From: Actinobacteria bacterium 69-20
Lineage (GTDB): Bacteria; Actinomycetota; Actinomycetes; Mycobacteriales; Nakamurellaceae
Reading direction: 5' to 3'
Assembly: GCA_001897425.1 (NCBI GenBank)
Contig: MKSW01000015.1
Span: forward strand, 17,719-81,718
DNA: 64,000 nucleotides
In this document: positions 36,962-45,961 of the stretch, in pieces
Layout: each line of letters begins with the position of its first letter
Position numbering within the stretch: the stretch's first letter is position 1
Notes under the pieces: generated by a model
Seen by the model: only the letters and a program-made list of their open reading frames with translations
What the model was told of the DNA's origin: nothing
Databases searched by the model: none
Translations under genes and position numbers: made by a program

Positions 36962-38682
36962 GTGCGCGGGCACTGCGTTCGGCGGGCTGGTTCGCCGCCG
37001 AGGGCAAGACCGGAATCATGCATCGCTCATGGCTGCGCTCGGAAGGTCTACCGGACGACTCATTCGAAGGCCGACCGGTCATCGGCATCGCCAACAGCTG
37101 GTCGGAATTGACGCCCTGTAATGCGCACCTGCGAGAGCTGGCTGATTACGTCAAACGAGGCGTCTGGCAAGCCGGCGGAGTACCTTTCGAGTTTCCCACG
37201 ACGTCAGCGGGCGAGCCACTCGTCCGCCCCAGCGCGATGATCTTGCGCAATCTCATATCGATGGACCTCGAGGAGACGCTCCGCGGCAACCCACTCGACG
37301 GCGTCGTGCTGCTCAGCGGGTGTGATAAGACGACTCCCGCGTACCTGATGGGTGCCGCAAGCGTCGATCTGCCAACGATTCTGCTCACCGGCGGGCCGAT
37401 GCTCAATGGAAAGTACCGGGGCACTGATATCGGCTCAGGCACGTCGGTCTGGCGCTTGACCGAGTCCTTCCGGGCCGGTGAGATCAGCGGCGCCGAGCTG
37501 GCCGAGGCAGAGGGATGCATGGCACGTAGCAACGGCCACTGTATGACGATGGGTACGGCATCTACAATGGCCTGCCTGACGGAAATCATGGGCGTGCAGT
37601 TGCCGGGCGGCGCAGCGCTACCCGCAAACGACTCGAGACGGAGGCGTCTGGCCCACTTGACTGGGCGCCGCATCGTAGAGATGGTGCGCGAGGATTTGGC
37701 CCTGTCACGTATTCTCACGCGTACGGCATTCGAGAATGCCGTACGCGCGAATGCGGCGCTCGGCGGATCCACCAATGCCGTCGTACACCTGCTCGCCCTC
37801 GCCGGCCGACTCGGTGTTCATTTCAGCCTCGACGATTTTGACAAGCTTGCGATCAACGTCCCTGCCCTGGTCGACCTCATGCCGGCCGGCCGCTTTCTCA
37901 TGGAGGAATTCGCATACGCCGGTGGGGTCGGCGCTCTGGTAAACCGTCTCACCGAACATCTCGACAGCACAGCATTGACAGTCACTGGGCGATCTTTAGC
38001 CGAGAACTGTGCCGGCGAACAGTGCTGGAATGACGAAGTGATCCGCAGTCTGGACAACCCGGTCAAACCCGCCGGTTCGCACATTGCGGTGCTGCGTGGC
38101 AACCTTGCGCCAGCCGGGGCCGTCATCAAGCAGTCGGCCGCCACGCCGGATCTATTGCGGCATCGCGGTCGCGCACGAGTGTGGGATCGCGTCGAGGACT
38201 ACCTTGCCGAGGCAGAGCGAGACGACTGCGATATCACGGCCGACGACGTACTCGTGATCCGATACGCCGGGCCCCGTGGTTACCCGGGCATGCCCGAGAT
38301 CGCAAACGTCGCGTTACCCAAACGATTGCTTCGGCAAGGGGTACGCGACATGATCCGGATCTCGGACGCGCGAATGAGTGGTACGTCCTATGGGACCGTC
38401 ATCTTGCATGTGGCACCGGAGGCCGCGGTAGGTGGTCCGCTCGCGCTCGTCCACGACGGCGACGTCATCGAACTCAATGTTCCGGAACGGCGCCTAGATC
38501 TCCTGGTCGACGAAGCGGAACTCGAGCGACGGCGCAGCCAATGGCGACCACCGATCTTGGCAGATGCGCGGCGCGGCTATCTGCGCCTGTACGTGGACCA
38601 CGTGCAAGGAGCGGAGCTAGGGGCCGACTTCGACTTCCTCCAAGGCAATAGCGGTGCACCACTCCCCCGTCAAGCGTTCTGA
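36958..38682 (+). CDS. IlvD/Edd family sugar-acid dehydratase (pentonate/hexonate dehydratase-like)
   Basis: A 574-residue IlvD/Edd protein, start GTG 36958 within the GH4 stop. The three [2Fe-2S] cysteines are visible: Cys54 in ELTPCNAH, Cys122 in LLSGCDKTTPA and Cys195 in NGHCMTMGTAST, with Lys124 as the carbamylated Mg ligand. The C-terminal ISDARMSGTSYGTVILHVAPEAA is the family signature (quoted in part: DARMSGTSYG). The length and the GxxHR-like RSWLRSEGLPDD N-terminus fit the sugar-acid dehydratases (D-xylonate/L-arabonate type) rather than biosynthetic IlvD. Product would be a 2-keto-3-deoxy sugar acid. Confidence 0.92.
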   Translation: MSARALRSAGWFAAEGKTGIMHRSWLRSEGLPDDSFEGRPVIGIANSWSELTPCNAHLRELADYVKRGVWQAGGVPFEFPTTSAGEPLVRPSAMILRNLISMDLEETLRGNPLDGVVLLSGCDKTTPAYLMGAASVDLPTILLTGGPMLNGKYRGTDIGSGTSVWRLTESFRAGEISGAELAEAEGCMARSNGHCMTMGTASTMACLTEIMGVQLPGGAALPANDSRRRRLAHLTGRRIVEMVREDLALSRILTRTAFENAVRANAALGGSTNAVVHLLALAGRLGVHFSLDDFDKLAINVPALVDLMPAGRFLMEEFAYAGGVGALVNRLTEHLDSTALTVTGRSLAENCAGEQCWNDEVIRSLDNPVKPAGSHIAVLRGNLAPAGAVIKQSAATPDLLRHRGRARVWDRVEDYLAEAERDDCDITADDVLVIRYAGPRGYPGMPEIANVALPKRLLRQGVRDMIRISDARMSGTSYGTVILHVAPEAAVGGPLALVHDGDVIELNVPERRLDLLVDEAELERRRSQWRPPILADARRGYLRLYVDHVQGAELGADFDFLQGNSGAPLPRQAF

Positions 38683-39232
38683 GCCCGCACGGCACATCCT
38701 TGTCGTCGGCGCGACGGGTGCGCTGCGGCCGGCCGCGATCGACCTCGCGACAGCCGGTGACACCGTTGTCGCCTTGGCACGTGACACGGCTCGGTTGGGC
38801 CAACTTGTGGCCGCCAGCGATGGTCACGTCATTCCCGTACCCGTCGACTATCGCGACAGCGAACTCCTGGGCCGGGCATTGCGTGCATCAGAGCCGCTTG
38901 ACCAGGCATTGATCTACGCCCCCACCGCCGCACCGGGCGTCATAACACTTATAGGGGCACACGTGCGCGGCACTGTGGTCCACGTGTGCACCAGCGAAGC
39001 AGGACGCCCCGGAATCGACCCGCCTGTCGACGACGGGCGCGACCTACAGTTGCTTCTGGGATGGGCACGCACCGGGTCGGGCACCAGCCGTTGGCACACT
39101 GCAGAGGAAATCTCGACCGCCGCACTGCAGGTACTCCGAACTCGGCGGGGACAAACGCTCGGACACATCCGACCGTGGAGCGCGCGGCCAGAACCCGAGA
39201 CGGGTGATCCAGAACCCGAGACGAGTCATTGA
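38654..39232 (+). CDS. Short Rossmann-fold (SDR-like) protein without catalytic motif
   Basis: A 192-residue protein, start GTG 38654, overlapping the dehydratase gene by 29 bp. HILVVGATGALRPAAIDLA is a dinucleotide-binding turn, with ALARDTARLGQL after strand 2. The YxxxK catalytic motif of SDRs is absent and the domain is shorter than usual, as in small SDR-like companion proteins of actinobacteria. The last residues PEPETGDPEPETSH come from a 21-bp tandem duplication just before the stop. The function is unknown. Confidence 0.65.
   Translation: MHHSPVKRSEPARHILVVGATGALRPAAIDLATAGDTVVALARDTARLGQLVAASDGHVIPVPVDYRDSELLGRALRASEPLDQALIYAPTAAPGVITLIGAHVRGTVVHVCTSEAGRPGIDPPVDDGRDLQLLLGWARTGSGTSRWHTAEEISTAALQVLRTRRGQTLGHIRPWSARPEPETGDPEPETSH
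39188..39229. repeat. 21-bp tandem duplication at the end of the Rossmann-protein gene
   Basis: CCAGAACCCGAGACG is repeated at 39188 and 39209. The full 21-bp unit occurs twice with two mismatches and encodes the repeated PEPETGD/PEPETSH tail. It is in frame and keeps the gene open, so it looks like a recent slippage or duplication. Confidence 0.7.
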
Positions 39233-39265
39233 AAGCAGATCGGCGGCCGTGTGCGTCGGACTTGC

Positions 39266-39850
39266 TCAGCTTGATCCGCTCCATGCGGCGGGAATCAGGG
39301 TCCAGGTGACTTCTGTGGTTCCTTGCGCGGTGTTGCGCCAGGTGTGGGGTTCCCTGCCGGGAAAGGTGAGGGTATCTGAGGCATCGAGCGTTTGGGAGCC
39401 TCCCGCGAAGTCGATCGTCAACTGACCGCTGAGCACATGCACGACCTCGACGCCACAGTTGATCGTGTACAGCTCTGTGCCGCCGTCGGATCCCTCCGCG
39501 AGGTGGGATCGGATGACCTGCACTCGGGGCTCATCCCGTGGGGTGACAAGCCATTCGGTGGCGCCGCGGCCGCCCAAATTGATGCGGGGCGCGTTGGCCA
39601 ACCGGACTGTTTGCATGTCGGCGTTCTCGAACAGAGACCCGATCGGCAATGACAGTACTTCGCACAGCGCGACCAGGGTAGCGACGCTGGGTGAGGTGGC
39701 ATCGCGTTCGACTCGGCTGAGGAATCCGCGGCTGAGATTCGCGCTCGCAGCTACTTGCTCGATGGTCATGCCTTGGGCCTGTCGCCGCGCGCGCAGCCGG
39801 GCGCCGAGCAGCGGGCGGCCGGTGGACGCTGTGAGCTGGATCGGCCTCAT
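39266..39850 (-). CDS. XRE-family regulator with C-terminal cupin (PuuR-like)
   Basis: A 194-residue regulator. The HTH is at about residues 16-70 (GARLRARRQAQGMTIEQVAA, then NLSRGFLSRVERDATSPSVATL), and the C-terminal cupin sensor domain includes YTINCGVEVVHVLSGQLTIDF and FPGREPHTWRN. This arrangement is that of PuuR-type regulators, which often control polyamine, guanidino or amino-acid genes. It is divergent from the ureohydrolase operon with 125 bp between the starts. It probably recognises the palindromes in that gap. Confidence 0.92.
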   Translation of the reverse strand: MRPIQLTASTGRPLLGARLRARRQAQGMTIEQVAASANLSRGFLSRVERDATSPSVATLVALCEVLSLPIGSLFENADMQTVRLANAPRINLGGRGATEWLVTPRDEPRVQVIRSHLAEGSDGGTELYTINCGVEVVHVLSGQLTIDFAGGSQTLDASDTLTFPGREPHTWRNTAQGTTEVTWTLIPAAWSGSS

Positions 39851-39885
39851 CGGTCACCTCGAATATAACGGCGTGTCTTGACAGC

Positions 39886-39905
39886 GTGTGTGCCCCAGCG
39901 CACAC
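39886..39905. promoter_or_regulatory. Inverted repeat in XRE/ureohydrolase promoter region
   Basis: GTGTGTGC-CCCA-GCGCACAC has 8-bp arms with one mismatch and lies just after a TTGACA box (39878-39883). Possible operator near the regulator's own or divergent promoter. Confidence 0.35.
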
Positions 39906-39932
39906 TCGCAACAAGCAGGTTTCCTATCATGC

Positions 39933-39942
39933 ATCAATTGAT
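39933..39942. promoter_or_regulatory. Candidate operator of the XRE-cupin regulator
   Basis: ATCAATTGAT is a perfect 10-bp palindrome, and the flanks (GC and TTGC) extend it imperfectly. It is AT-rich against a GC-rich background and lies 34 bp before the ureohydrolase start. PuuR-type regulators bind short AT-rich sites; the link is inference. Confidence 0.45.
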
Positions 39943-39975
39943 TGCTAGCAGGTTACAGAAGAGAAGTGGTTTTGC

Positions 39976-40929
39976 GTGAGCGACCGGGAAATCGTCGGTC
40001 CACCGGATGCGAGCATCAATCCGCGGTACGCGGGGGTGGCGACGTTCGCGCGGCTGCCGCGGCTTGATCAGGTGTCCGCGGCCGATATCGCGATCGTGGG
40101 CGTGCCATTCGACAGCGGTGTCAGCTACCGGCCGGGTGCGCGGTTCGGTCCGGCGCACATCCGGGAATCGTCGCGGCTGTTGCGCCCGTACAACCCGGCT
40201 CAGGATGTGCTTCCGTTCGCGGCGCAGCAGGTGGCGGATGCGGGTGATGTGGTCGCGAACCCGTTCAACATCCTCGAAGCGGTGGGTCAGATCGAGGCAG
40301 CCGCGGGTGAGCTGTCGGCGTCGGGAACGCGGCTTGTCACGCTGGGTGGTGATCACACCATTGCCTTGCCGCTGATCCGTGTGGCCGCGAGGCGGCATGG
40401 ACCGGTGGCAGTGCTGCATTTCGATGCGCATCTGGACACGTGGGACACGTATTTCGGCGCGCCGATCACGCACGGCACCCCGTTTCGCCGAGCGTCCGAG
40501 GAGGGTTTGATCGACCTGACGGCGAGCACGCACGTGGGTACGCGCGGCCCGCTGTATACGGATGAGGACCTGCGGGATGACGAGCGGCTGGGGTTCGCGA
40601 TCATCTCGAGCGTCGAGATCCAGGACGAGGGTCTGCCCCGGGCGATTCAGCGGATGCTCGGCCGTCTCGGCGACCGCCCCGTGTATCTGTCCGTCGACGT
40701 GGACGTGATGGATCCCGCGCATGCCCCCGGTACCGGGACGCCCGAGGCCGGTGGGCTGACCAGCCGGGAGCTGTTGGCGATGATCCGGGCGCTTCGCGCG
40801 GTGAACCTTGTCGGCGCGGACGTTGTCGAGGTGGCACCGGCCTACGACAGCGCCCAGATCACCGGGATCGCCGCCGCGCATGTCGTGTACGAGATCGTTT
40901 CCGCGATGACCCCGAGGCCCGCGGCCTGA
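39976..40929 (+). CDS. Ureohydrolase (agmatinase/guanidinobutyrase-like)
   Basis: A 317-residue arginase-superfamily enzyme that would release urea from a guanidino compound. All Mn ligands are present: His127 in LGGDHT, Asp150, His152 and Asp154 in FDAHLDTWD, and Asp241 and Asp243 in [27 protein letters not shown] completes the active site. The DTWD and HGTPFRRA segments are as in agmatinases and guanidinobutyrases rather than arginases. Start GTG 39976. It is the first gene of the operon under the XRE-cupin regulator. The precise guanidino substrate is unknown. Confidence 0.92.
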   Translation: MSDREIVGPPDASINPRYAGVATFARLPRLDQVSAADIAIVGVPFDSGVSYRPGARFGPAHIRESSRLLRPYNPAQDVLPFAAQQVADAGDVVANPFNILEAVGQIEAAAGELSASGTRLVTLGGDHTIALPLIRVAARRHGPVAVLHFDAHLDTWDTYFGAPITHGTPFRRASEEGLIDLTASTHVGTRGPLYTDEDLRDDERLGFAIISSVEIQDEGLPRAIQRMLGRLGDRPVYLSVDVDVMDPAHAPGTGTPEAGGLTSRELLAMIRALRAVNLVGADVVEVAPAYDSAQITGIAAAHVVYEIVSAMTPRPAA

Positions 40930-40961
40930 CCGGCCGGGCCCAGCCGATGGAAAGGCCAGCC

Positions 40962-42413
40962 ATGTCCGCACCTGTCGAGCGGTCGGAGCACCGCCCCGTG
41001 GTCGAACAGCACTCGATCGACTACATCCCGTTCGCCGAACGTCACGGCAAGATCTGGCATCAGGGTCCGTTCTGGTTCACCGGCAACTTCGTCGTGGTGA
41101 CCATGGTGACCGGGTTCGTCGGCCCATCGATGGGTTTGAGCGTCTGGTACAGCGTTCTGGCGGTCACGCTGGGAGCCTGCTTCGGCACGTTCTTCATGGC
41201 TTTTCACGCCAACCAGGGCCCGCGCATGGGCCTGCCACAGATGATCCAGTCCCGCGCCCAGTTCGGCAGCCGCGGCGCGATCGTGCCGTTCGCGGCGACC
41301 GTGTTCGTCTATATCGGCTTCATGGTGTTCGACACGATCCTGGCCACCCAGGGCATCAACGTGCTGCCCGGCGCGAAGCTGCTGTGGTATCCGCTGATCA
41401 TCATCGTGTCGATCGTGATCGCCGTCATCGGGCATGATCTTCTGCACTTCGTGCAGCGGTGGCTCACGTTCGCGCTGGTGCTGGTCTTCGCGATCACTAC
41501 GATCGTAGCCATCGCGCATTTCTCCGGCTCCACACCGGTGCACGGCGCGGCCGCGGCCACCGCCGCGTGGACGACGGTCGGCTTCCTGGTGCAGTTCTCG
41601 CTCGCCGCCGGCTACAACATCAGCTACGCCGTGTACGTGTCGGACTACACACGCTATCTGCCGCCGCAGGTGTCGGCCCCGAAACTGATCACGTCCGTGT
41701 ACATCGGCGCCGCCTTCTCCGCGGTGTGGCTGATGTCGCTCGGGGCGCTCCTGGCCAGCTACATCCCCGAAGCCGACCCGATCGCCTCGCTGCGCAGCGT
41801 GGGCGATCTGCTGTTCCCCGGCTTCGGCACGATCACCGTCGTGGTGTCGGTCCTGGCGCTCGTGTCCATCATGGGCGTCAACGCCTACGGGGCGATGCTG
41901 ACCGGAAGCACGGCCGTGGACGCGTTCGCCCGCGTCCACCCGACGCGCACGCTGCGGATCGTCGGGCTGATCATCGCCGGCGGCGTCACGCTCGTGGTCG
42001 CCCTGGCGATCCCCGACAACTACGTGAACAGCTTCAACAGCTTCGTGCTGCTCATGCTGTACTTCCTGGTGCCGTGGACGGCGGTCAACCTGGTCGATTT
42101 CTACTTCGTGCGACACGGGCATTACGCCATCGCCGAGATCCTGCGGCCCGACGGGTTCTACCGCCGCTGGGCGTGGCGCGGCGTCACCGCCTACAGCATC
42201 GGATTTCTCGTCATGATCCCGTTCTTCAGCCTGAGCTTCTACACCGGACCGGTCGCCAAGGCGCTGGGCGGTGCCGACTTCTCCTTCGCGATCGGCCTTG
42301 TCGTCTCCGGCGGGCTGTATCTGATCTTCAGCCGGAACCTGGACCGTGACGCCGAGGCCGCCGCCGTCAAAGCCAGCAGCCTCGAACTGGAAGGCGAGGC
42401 CGCGGTGATATGA
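40962..42413 (+). CDS. NCS1 family purine/cytosine-type permease
   Basis: A 483-residue NCS1 symporter with about twelve hydrophobic segments. ATG 40962 is preferred because GAAAGG lies upstream; ATG 40947 would add five residues. Seen: the N-terminal IWHQGPFWFTGNFVV, FMAFHANQGPRMGLPQMIQS with the family's QSR region, and GYNISYAVYVSDYTRYLPP in TM6-8. The last residues are charged. NCS1 proteins carry nucleobases, hydantoins, allantoin or related N-rich solutes with Na+ or H+. Here it likely imports the substrate of the ureohydrolase/nitrilase-family enzymes. It overlaps the next gene by 4 bp. Confidence 0.92.
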   Translation: MSAPVERSEHRPVVEQHSIDYIPFAERHGKIWHQGPFWFTGNFVVVTMVTGFVGPSMGLSVWYSVLAVTLGACFGTFFMAFHANQGPRMGLPQMIQSRAQFGSRGAIVPFAATVFVYIGFMVFDTILATQGINVLPGAKLLWYPLIIIVSIVIAVIGHDLLHFVQRWLTFALVLVFAITTIVAIAHFSGSTPVHGAAAATAAWTTVGFLVQFSLAAGYNISYAVYVSDYTRYLPPQVSAPKLITSVYIGAAFSAVWLMSLGALLASYIPEADPIASLRSVGDLLFPGFGTITVVVSVLALVSIMGVNAYGAMLTGSTAVDAFARVHPTRTLRIVGLIIAGGVTLVVALAIPDNYVNSFNSFVLLMLYFLVPWTAVNLVDFYFVRHGHYAIAEILRPDGFYRRWAWRGVTAYSIGFLVMIPFFSLSFYTGPVAKALGGADFSFAIGLVVSGGLYLIFSRNLDRDAEAAAVKASSLELEGEAAVI

Positions 42414-43252
42414 CGGACGCCGCACAGGCGGGCGAAACCAGGGTCGCCGTCTGTCAGATCTGCCCGGATGTCGACGACCCGGGATCCACCCTGCAGCGCA
42501 CGGTAGACGCCATCGAAGACGCAGCCGCCCGAGGCGCGAACGTGGTGGTGCTACCGGAGCTTTCAAGCTCCGGCTACATGTTCCGCGACAAGGCGGAGCT
42601 GCGCTCACTCGCCCAAAAGCGCGACGGTCGCGCCGTGACGGCCTGGGCCGGCCTCGCGCAGCGACACGACCTGGTCGTCGTGGCCGGCCTAGCCGAGGAC
42701 GACGGCGAGCTGTTCAACTCCGCGGTCCTCATCGACGCCGGCGAGTTGCGAGCCGTCTACCGCAAGGCACACCTATGGGACAGCGAAAAGACGGTCGGCT
42801 TCACCCCCGGTGATGACGAACCGCCCGTCATCGAAACCGCGCACGGGCGAATCGCGGTCATGATCTGTTATGACGCCGAATTCCCGGAATGGGTGCGCCT
42901 ACCCGCCCTGGCCGGCGCCGACCTTCTGTGCGTGCCCGCGAACTGGCCGCTCTACCCCCGGCCCGCGGGCGAACGGCCCGGGGAAATCATCCGCGCGCAA
43001 GCAAACGCGGCGGTCAACCGCATGTTCGTCGCGGTCGCCGATAGGGCCGGCACCGAACGCGGCCAGCAGTGGACCGGTGGCAGCGTCATCATCGACGCCG
43101 ACGGCTACCCCGTCGCCGGACCCACGCTCGGCGCCCCCACCACGCTGCTGGCCGACCTCAGACTGTCGGCCGCCCGCGACAAGCACATCAGCGCACACAA
43201 CGACGTGCACGCCGACCGCCGACCGGAGCTGTACCGGGCATGGCTGCCATGA
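42410..43252 (+). CDS. Carbon-nitrogen hydrolase (N-carbamoylputrescine amidase/amidase-like)
   Basis: A 280-residue nitrilase-superfamily amidase with the full catalytic triad: Glu50 in VVLPELSSSGY, Lys119 in VYRKAHLWDSEK and Cys153 in MICYDAEFPEW. The length and the short N-terminus suit aliphatic amidases, N-carbamoyl hydrolases and N-carbamoylputrescine amidase-like enzymes. Start ATG 42410 and stop overlap the neighbouring genes by 4 bp each. It may hydrolyse the amide or carbamoyl product of the pathway to acid and ammonia. Confidence 0.9.
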   Translation: MTDAAQAGETRVAVCQICPDVDDPGSTLQRTVDAIEDAAARGANVVVLPELSSSGYMFRDKAELRSLAQKRDGRAVTAWAGLAQRHDLVVVAGLAEDDGELFNSAVLIDAGELRAVYRKAHLWDSEKTVGFTPGDDEPPVIETAHGRIAVMICYDAEFPEWVRLPALAGADLLCVPANWPLYPRPAGERPGEIIRAQANAAVNRMFVAVADRAGTERGQQWTGGSVIIDADGYPVAGPTLGAPTTLLADLRLSAARDKHISAHNDVHADRRPELYRAWLP

Positions 43253-44220
43253 CCCGACTCACCGTGGCCATCGTGCAACAGCCCGCGGCACTGCTGGACC
43301 TTGCCGAATCGGTGCGGCGCGCCGCGACAGCGGTCACCCGCGCGGCCGCTGACGGTGCCCGGCTCGTCGTCTTCCCGGAAACCTGGCTCACCGGCTACCC
43401 GGCATGGGTGTTCGGCCTCGCCGGCTGGAAAGACCCGGCCGCGCAACACTGGCATCGCCTGCTGCTCGAGCAAAGCCCGGTCATCGGCCCCGCCGACCGC
43501 GTCGATGACGACGTGCAACCGATCCGCGCCGCCGCCGCGAAGGCCGGGGTGACGGTCGTCATCGGCGTCAACGAACGAGCCGGCCGAACCGGTGGCACGC
43601 TGTTCAACTCATCCCTGACGATCGGGCCGGACGGGCTGACGGCGAATCTGCATCGCAAGCTCACCCCCACCCATACCGAACGCATCGTGTGGGCGGCCGG
43701 CGACGGTGCCGGGCTGGACGTCGTCGACGTCGACGGCGCCACCATCGGGTCGCTGATCTGCTGGGAGCACTTCAACCCGCTCGCCCGGCAGGCCCTGCAC
43801 GTCCGCGGCGAAGAGATCCACGTCGCGCACTGGCCCGACATGGCCGATAGCCACCAGATCGCAGCCCGCTTCTACGCGCTGGAAGGACGCTGCTTCGTCA
43901 TCTCCGCGGCCCAGATCCTCGACACGGCCGACGTGCCCGCCGACCTTCTCGAACCGTTCCGAGCCGGCATCGGACCCGACGCGCCCGACCAAGGCTGGCT
44001 GTTCGACGGCGGATCGAGCATCGCCGGACCCGACGGGAACTGGATCGTGCCACCCGTGTTCGCCGAAGCCCGCATCATCACCGCCGACCTCGACCTGGGC
44101 CGCCGCTACGAGGAATCACTCGACCTCGACGTCGCCGGCCACTACTCGCGCCCCGACGTTTTCAACCTCACCGTCAATAGGCGACGCCCACCCGCCGGCG
44201 GCGTCATATTCACCAACTGA
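43249..44220 (+). CDS. Nitrilase
   Basis: A 323-residue nitrilase-branch enzyme. Start ATG 43249; longer frames run through the preceding gene. The triad is Glu44 in FPETWLTGYPAWVFG, Lys137 in HRKLTPTHTERIVW and Cys171 in LICWEHFNPLAR. FPETWLxGYP and the HRKLxPTxxER segment are the marks of true nitrilases (nitrile to acid plus ammonia) rather than amidases. It is paired with the amidase-like gene by a 4-bp overlap. The presence of both enzymes suggests stepwise use of a nitrile or cyano compound. Confidence 0.92.
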   Translation: MTRLTVAIVQQPAALLDLAESVRRAATAVTRAAADGARLVVFPETWLTGYPAWVFGLAGWKDPAAQHWHRLLLEQSPVIGPADRVDDDVQPIRAAAAKAGVTVVIGVNERAGRTGGTLFNSSLTIGPDGLTANLHRKLTPTHTERIVWAAGDGAGLDVVDVDGATIGSLICWEHFNPLARQALHVRGEEIHVAHWPDMADSHQIAARFYALEGRCFVISAAQILDTADVPADLLEPFRAGIGPDAPDQGWLFDGGSSIAGPDGNWIVPPVFAEARIITADLDLGRRYEESLDLDVAGHYSRPDVFNLTVNRRRPPAGGVIFTN

Positions 44221-44253
44221 GCAACCCGCCGCGCACGCGTCAAGGAATGCGAT

Positions 44254-45249
44254 ATGAACTGGCTGGAACAGCTGCAGCTGCGCATTCCGATCGTGCAGGC
44301 TCCGATCGGGAATGCATGCACGCCAGCGCTTCTCAGCGCCGTAAGCAATGCCGGAGCACTGGGCATGTTCGCCGGCTCGTGGCGGACACCGGAAGAAATG
44401 CGGCGCCTGATCCGTGAAACACACGACCGAACCCGTCGGGCATTCGGCGTCAACCTGACGTTGCCCTGGCCGGATGCGCAACAGAAGCTGCTCACCGTCT
44501 GTATGGAAGAAGGCGTGCCGGCGATCTCCCTCTGGTGGGGTGACATCCGACCGTTCCTGCGCCGCCTCGACGGCAGCGGGATTGTGACCATGGCTACCGT
44601 CGGCACGGCCGAAGAGGCTCACCAGGCCGAGGACAGCGGCGTCGACGTGATCGTCGCCCAGGGCCGCGAGGCAGGCGGCCACGTGTGGGGGCACGTTGCC
44701 ACCATGCCGCTGATACCCGCTGTGGTCGACCGCGTATCGATCCCCGTGATCGCAGCGGGCGGCATCGGCGATGCGCGCGGCATCGCCGCCGCCCTCTGCC
44801 TCGGCGCTGCGGGCGCATGGATCGGCACACGATTCGTCGCGACCCGCGAATCCGGGGCACATCCGCTGTACAAGCAGGCGATCATCGCCGCCGCAGAATC
44901 CGACACGATCCGCAGCCAGATATTCGACCGCGGCTGGCCCGGCGTGTTCCATCGCACGCTACAAAACAACACGGTGCATATGGCCCTGGCCTCGCCCGAC
45001 GATCGCGGTTCGCGGCCAGGTGCCGGCGACATTCTCGGTCACACCGAATCCGGAATCCCCGTGCCAAGATACGACGACAACGAACCACTCGACGGCTGGG
45101 ACGGCGACATCGCCGAAATGTGCCTCTACGCAGGCCAGAGTTGCGCCGTTATACGAGACATTCCCCCGGCAGGCGAACTCGTCCAGCGACTCTGGCAGGA
45201 AGCCGGCAGCACTCTTGAGGCGTCCAGACAGAGATGGACTGCGACATAG
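44254..45249 (+). CDS. Nitronate monooxygenase-like flavoprotein (2-nitropropane dioxygenase family)
   Basis: A 331-residue FMN TIM-barrel of the NMO/2-nitropropane dioxygenase family. Seen: IPIVQAPIGNACTPALLSAV at the N-terminus, VNLTLPW, VIVAQGREAGGHVWGH with the flavin and active-site region (GGHVWG), VIAAGGIGDARGIAAALCLG and GAWIGTRFVA for FMN phosphate. These enzymes oxidise alkyl nitronates; some homologues are enoyl or other reductases. It follows the nitrilase gene by 33 bp. Its role with nitriles and guanidines is unclear: it might handle a nitro or nitroso group. Confidence 0.88.
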   Translation: MNWLEQLQLRIPIVQAPIGNACTPALLSAVSNAGALGMFAGSWRTPEEMRRLIRETHDRTRRAFGVNLTLPWPDAQQKLLTVCMEEGVPAISLWWGDIRPFLRRLDGSGIVTMATVGTAEEAHQAEDSGVDVIVAQGREAGGHVWGHVATMPLIPAVVDRVSIPVIAAGGIGDARGIAAALCLGAAGAWIGTRFVATRESGAHPLYKQAIIAAAESDTIRSQIFDRGWPGVFHRTLQNNTVHMALASPDDRGSRPGAGDILGHTESGIPVPRYDDNEPLDGWDGDIAEMCLYAGQSCAVIRDIPPAGELVQRLWQEAGSTLEASRQRWTAT

Positions 45250-45416
45250 TCAGCCGTCATGATCCGCGAGCCCACGCACCCGCAGGCGAGTCCACGAGGG
45301 TCAGAAGACCGGCGATTCCTGCCCAAGCCCGGCCCTATACACGATTGGCGACCTGCTGTTGGCGCACCGCAGGCGCCCCCCGACGCGCTCGCCCCCGACA
45401 CTCAAGGAGAAGAAGA

Positions 45417-45704
45417 ATGACAGGATCACACAGCGAAATCCAGGCTGCCGGAGATCACTTCCGCGTCACCAAATGGACCATCGACCCCGGCGGTTCCATC
45501 CCGATTCACCGACACGACCACCCCTACATCGTCGTGCCCCTCGTCACAGCAGCCATGGACGTCACCGATGCCACCGGACAACGTGCGACCACACAGCTGC
45601 GAACAGGCGAAAGCTACTCGCGGCCGGTCGGCACGCAACACGAAATAGGAAACCCGAACACCAACCAGACGATCACCTTTATCGAGATCGAACTTCTCGG
45701 GTAG
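45417..45704 (+). CDS. Small cupin domain protein
   Basis: A 95-residue single-domain cupin, ATG 45417 with AAGGAG upstream. It has DPGGSIPIHRHDHPYIVVPLV (cupin motif 1 with His-x-His) and the motif 2 region ESYSRPVGTQHEIGN, so a metal site with three His plus one acidic residue may exist (GSIPIHRHDHPY). It is 167 bp after the NMO-like gene, a gap without another gene. It could act as a small isomerase or binding protein of the nitrogen-compound operon, or be independent. Confidence 0.72.
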   Translation: MTGSHSEIQAAGDHFRVTKWTIDPGGSIPIHRHDHPYIVVPLVTAAMDVTDATGQRATTQLRTGESYSRPVGTQHEIGNPNTNQTITFIEIELLG

Positions 45705-45845
45705 GGCCGCACGGCGCTGCATTCTTAAACCGAGCCGGGCCGCAGATAACCTCTGTCGATGCCGCAACTTATGCGTAGATGCCGTGGCGATCGCCCTCGA
45801 TCACATCGCCAGTCCGGGCTTCGCCGCTCAACCGCGCGCGTCGGT

Positions 45846-45951
45846 TCGGAAGAACGAGCAGGCTCGCTTGTCGCTCCCTGGCGCGGTGATCGGTCGCTTC
45901 GCTCCCTCAACCGCCTGCGTCGCCTCGGAAAAGCGAGCAAGCTCGCTTGTC
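45846..45951. repeat. Two 27-bp hairpin-bearing direct repeats downstream of tRNA-Ser
   Basis: Copies at 45846-45872 and 45925-45951 match at 24 of 27 positions and each contains the hairpin core CGAGC-ARG-CTCG. They lie just past the 3' end of the tRNA-Ser gene on its reading strand. The proximal copy has a perfect stem (next entry). Confidence 0.6.
45927..45948 (-). terminator. Probable terminator of tRNA-Ser
   Basis: On the minus strand AAGCGAGC-TT-GCTCGCTT forms a perfect 8-bp stem and is followed by TTCC, making four T in a row with the stem end. It is 14 bp beyond the tRNA 3' end. The short T-run makes it a modest intrinsic terminator. Confidence 0.55.
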
Positions 45952-45961
45952 CGAGGCTCCT

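Noticed and set aside
39851..39975. Guanidine riboswitch before the ureohydrolase
   Set aside because: The region is only 125 bp and shows DNA palindromes suited to a repressor; I see no conserved riboswitch core.
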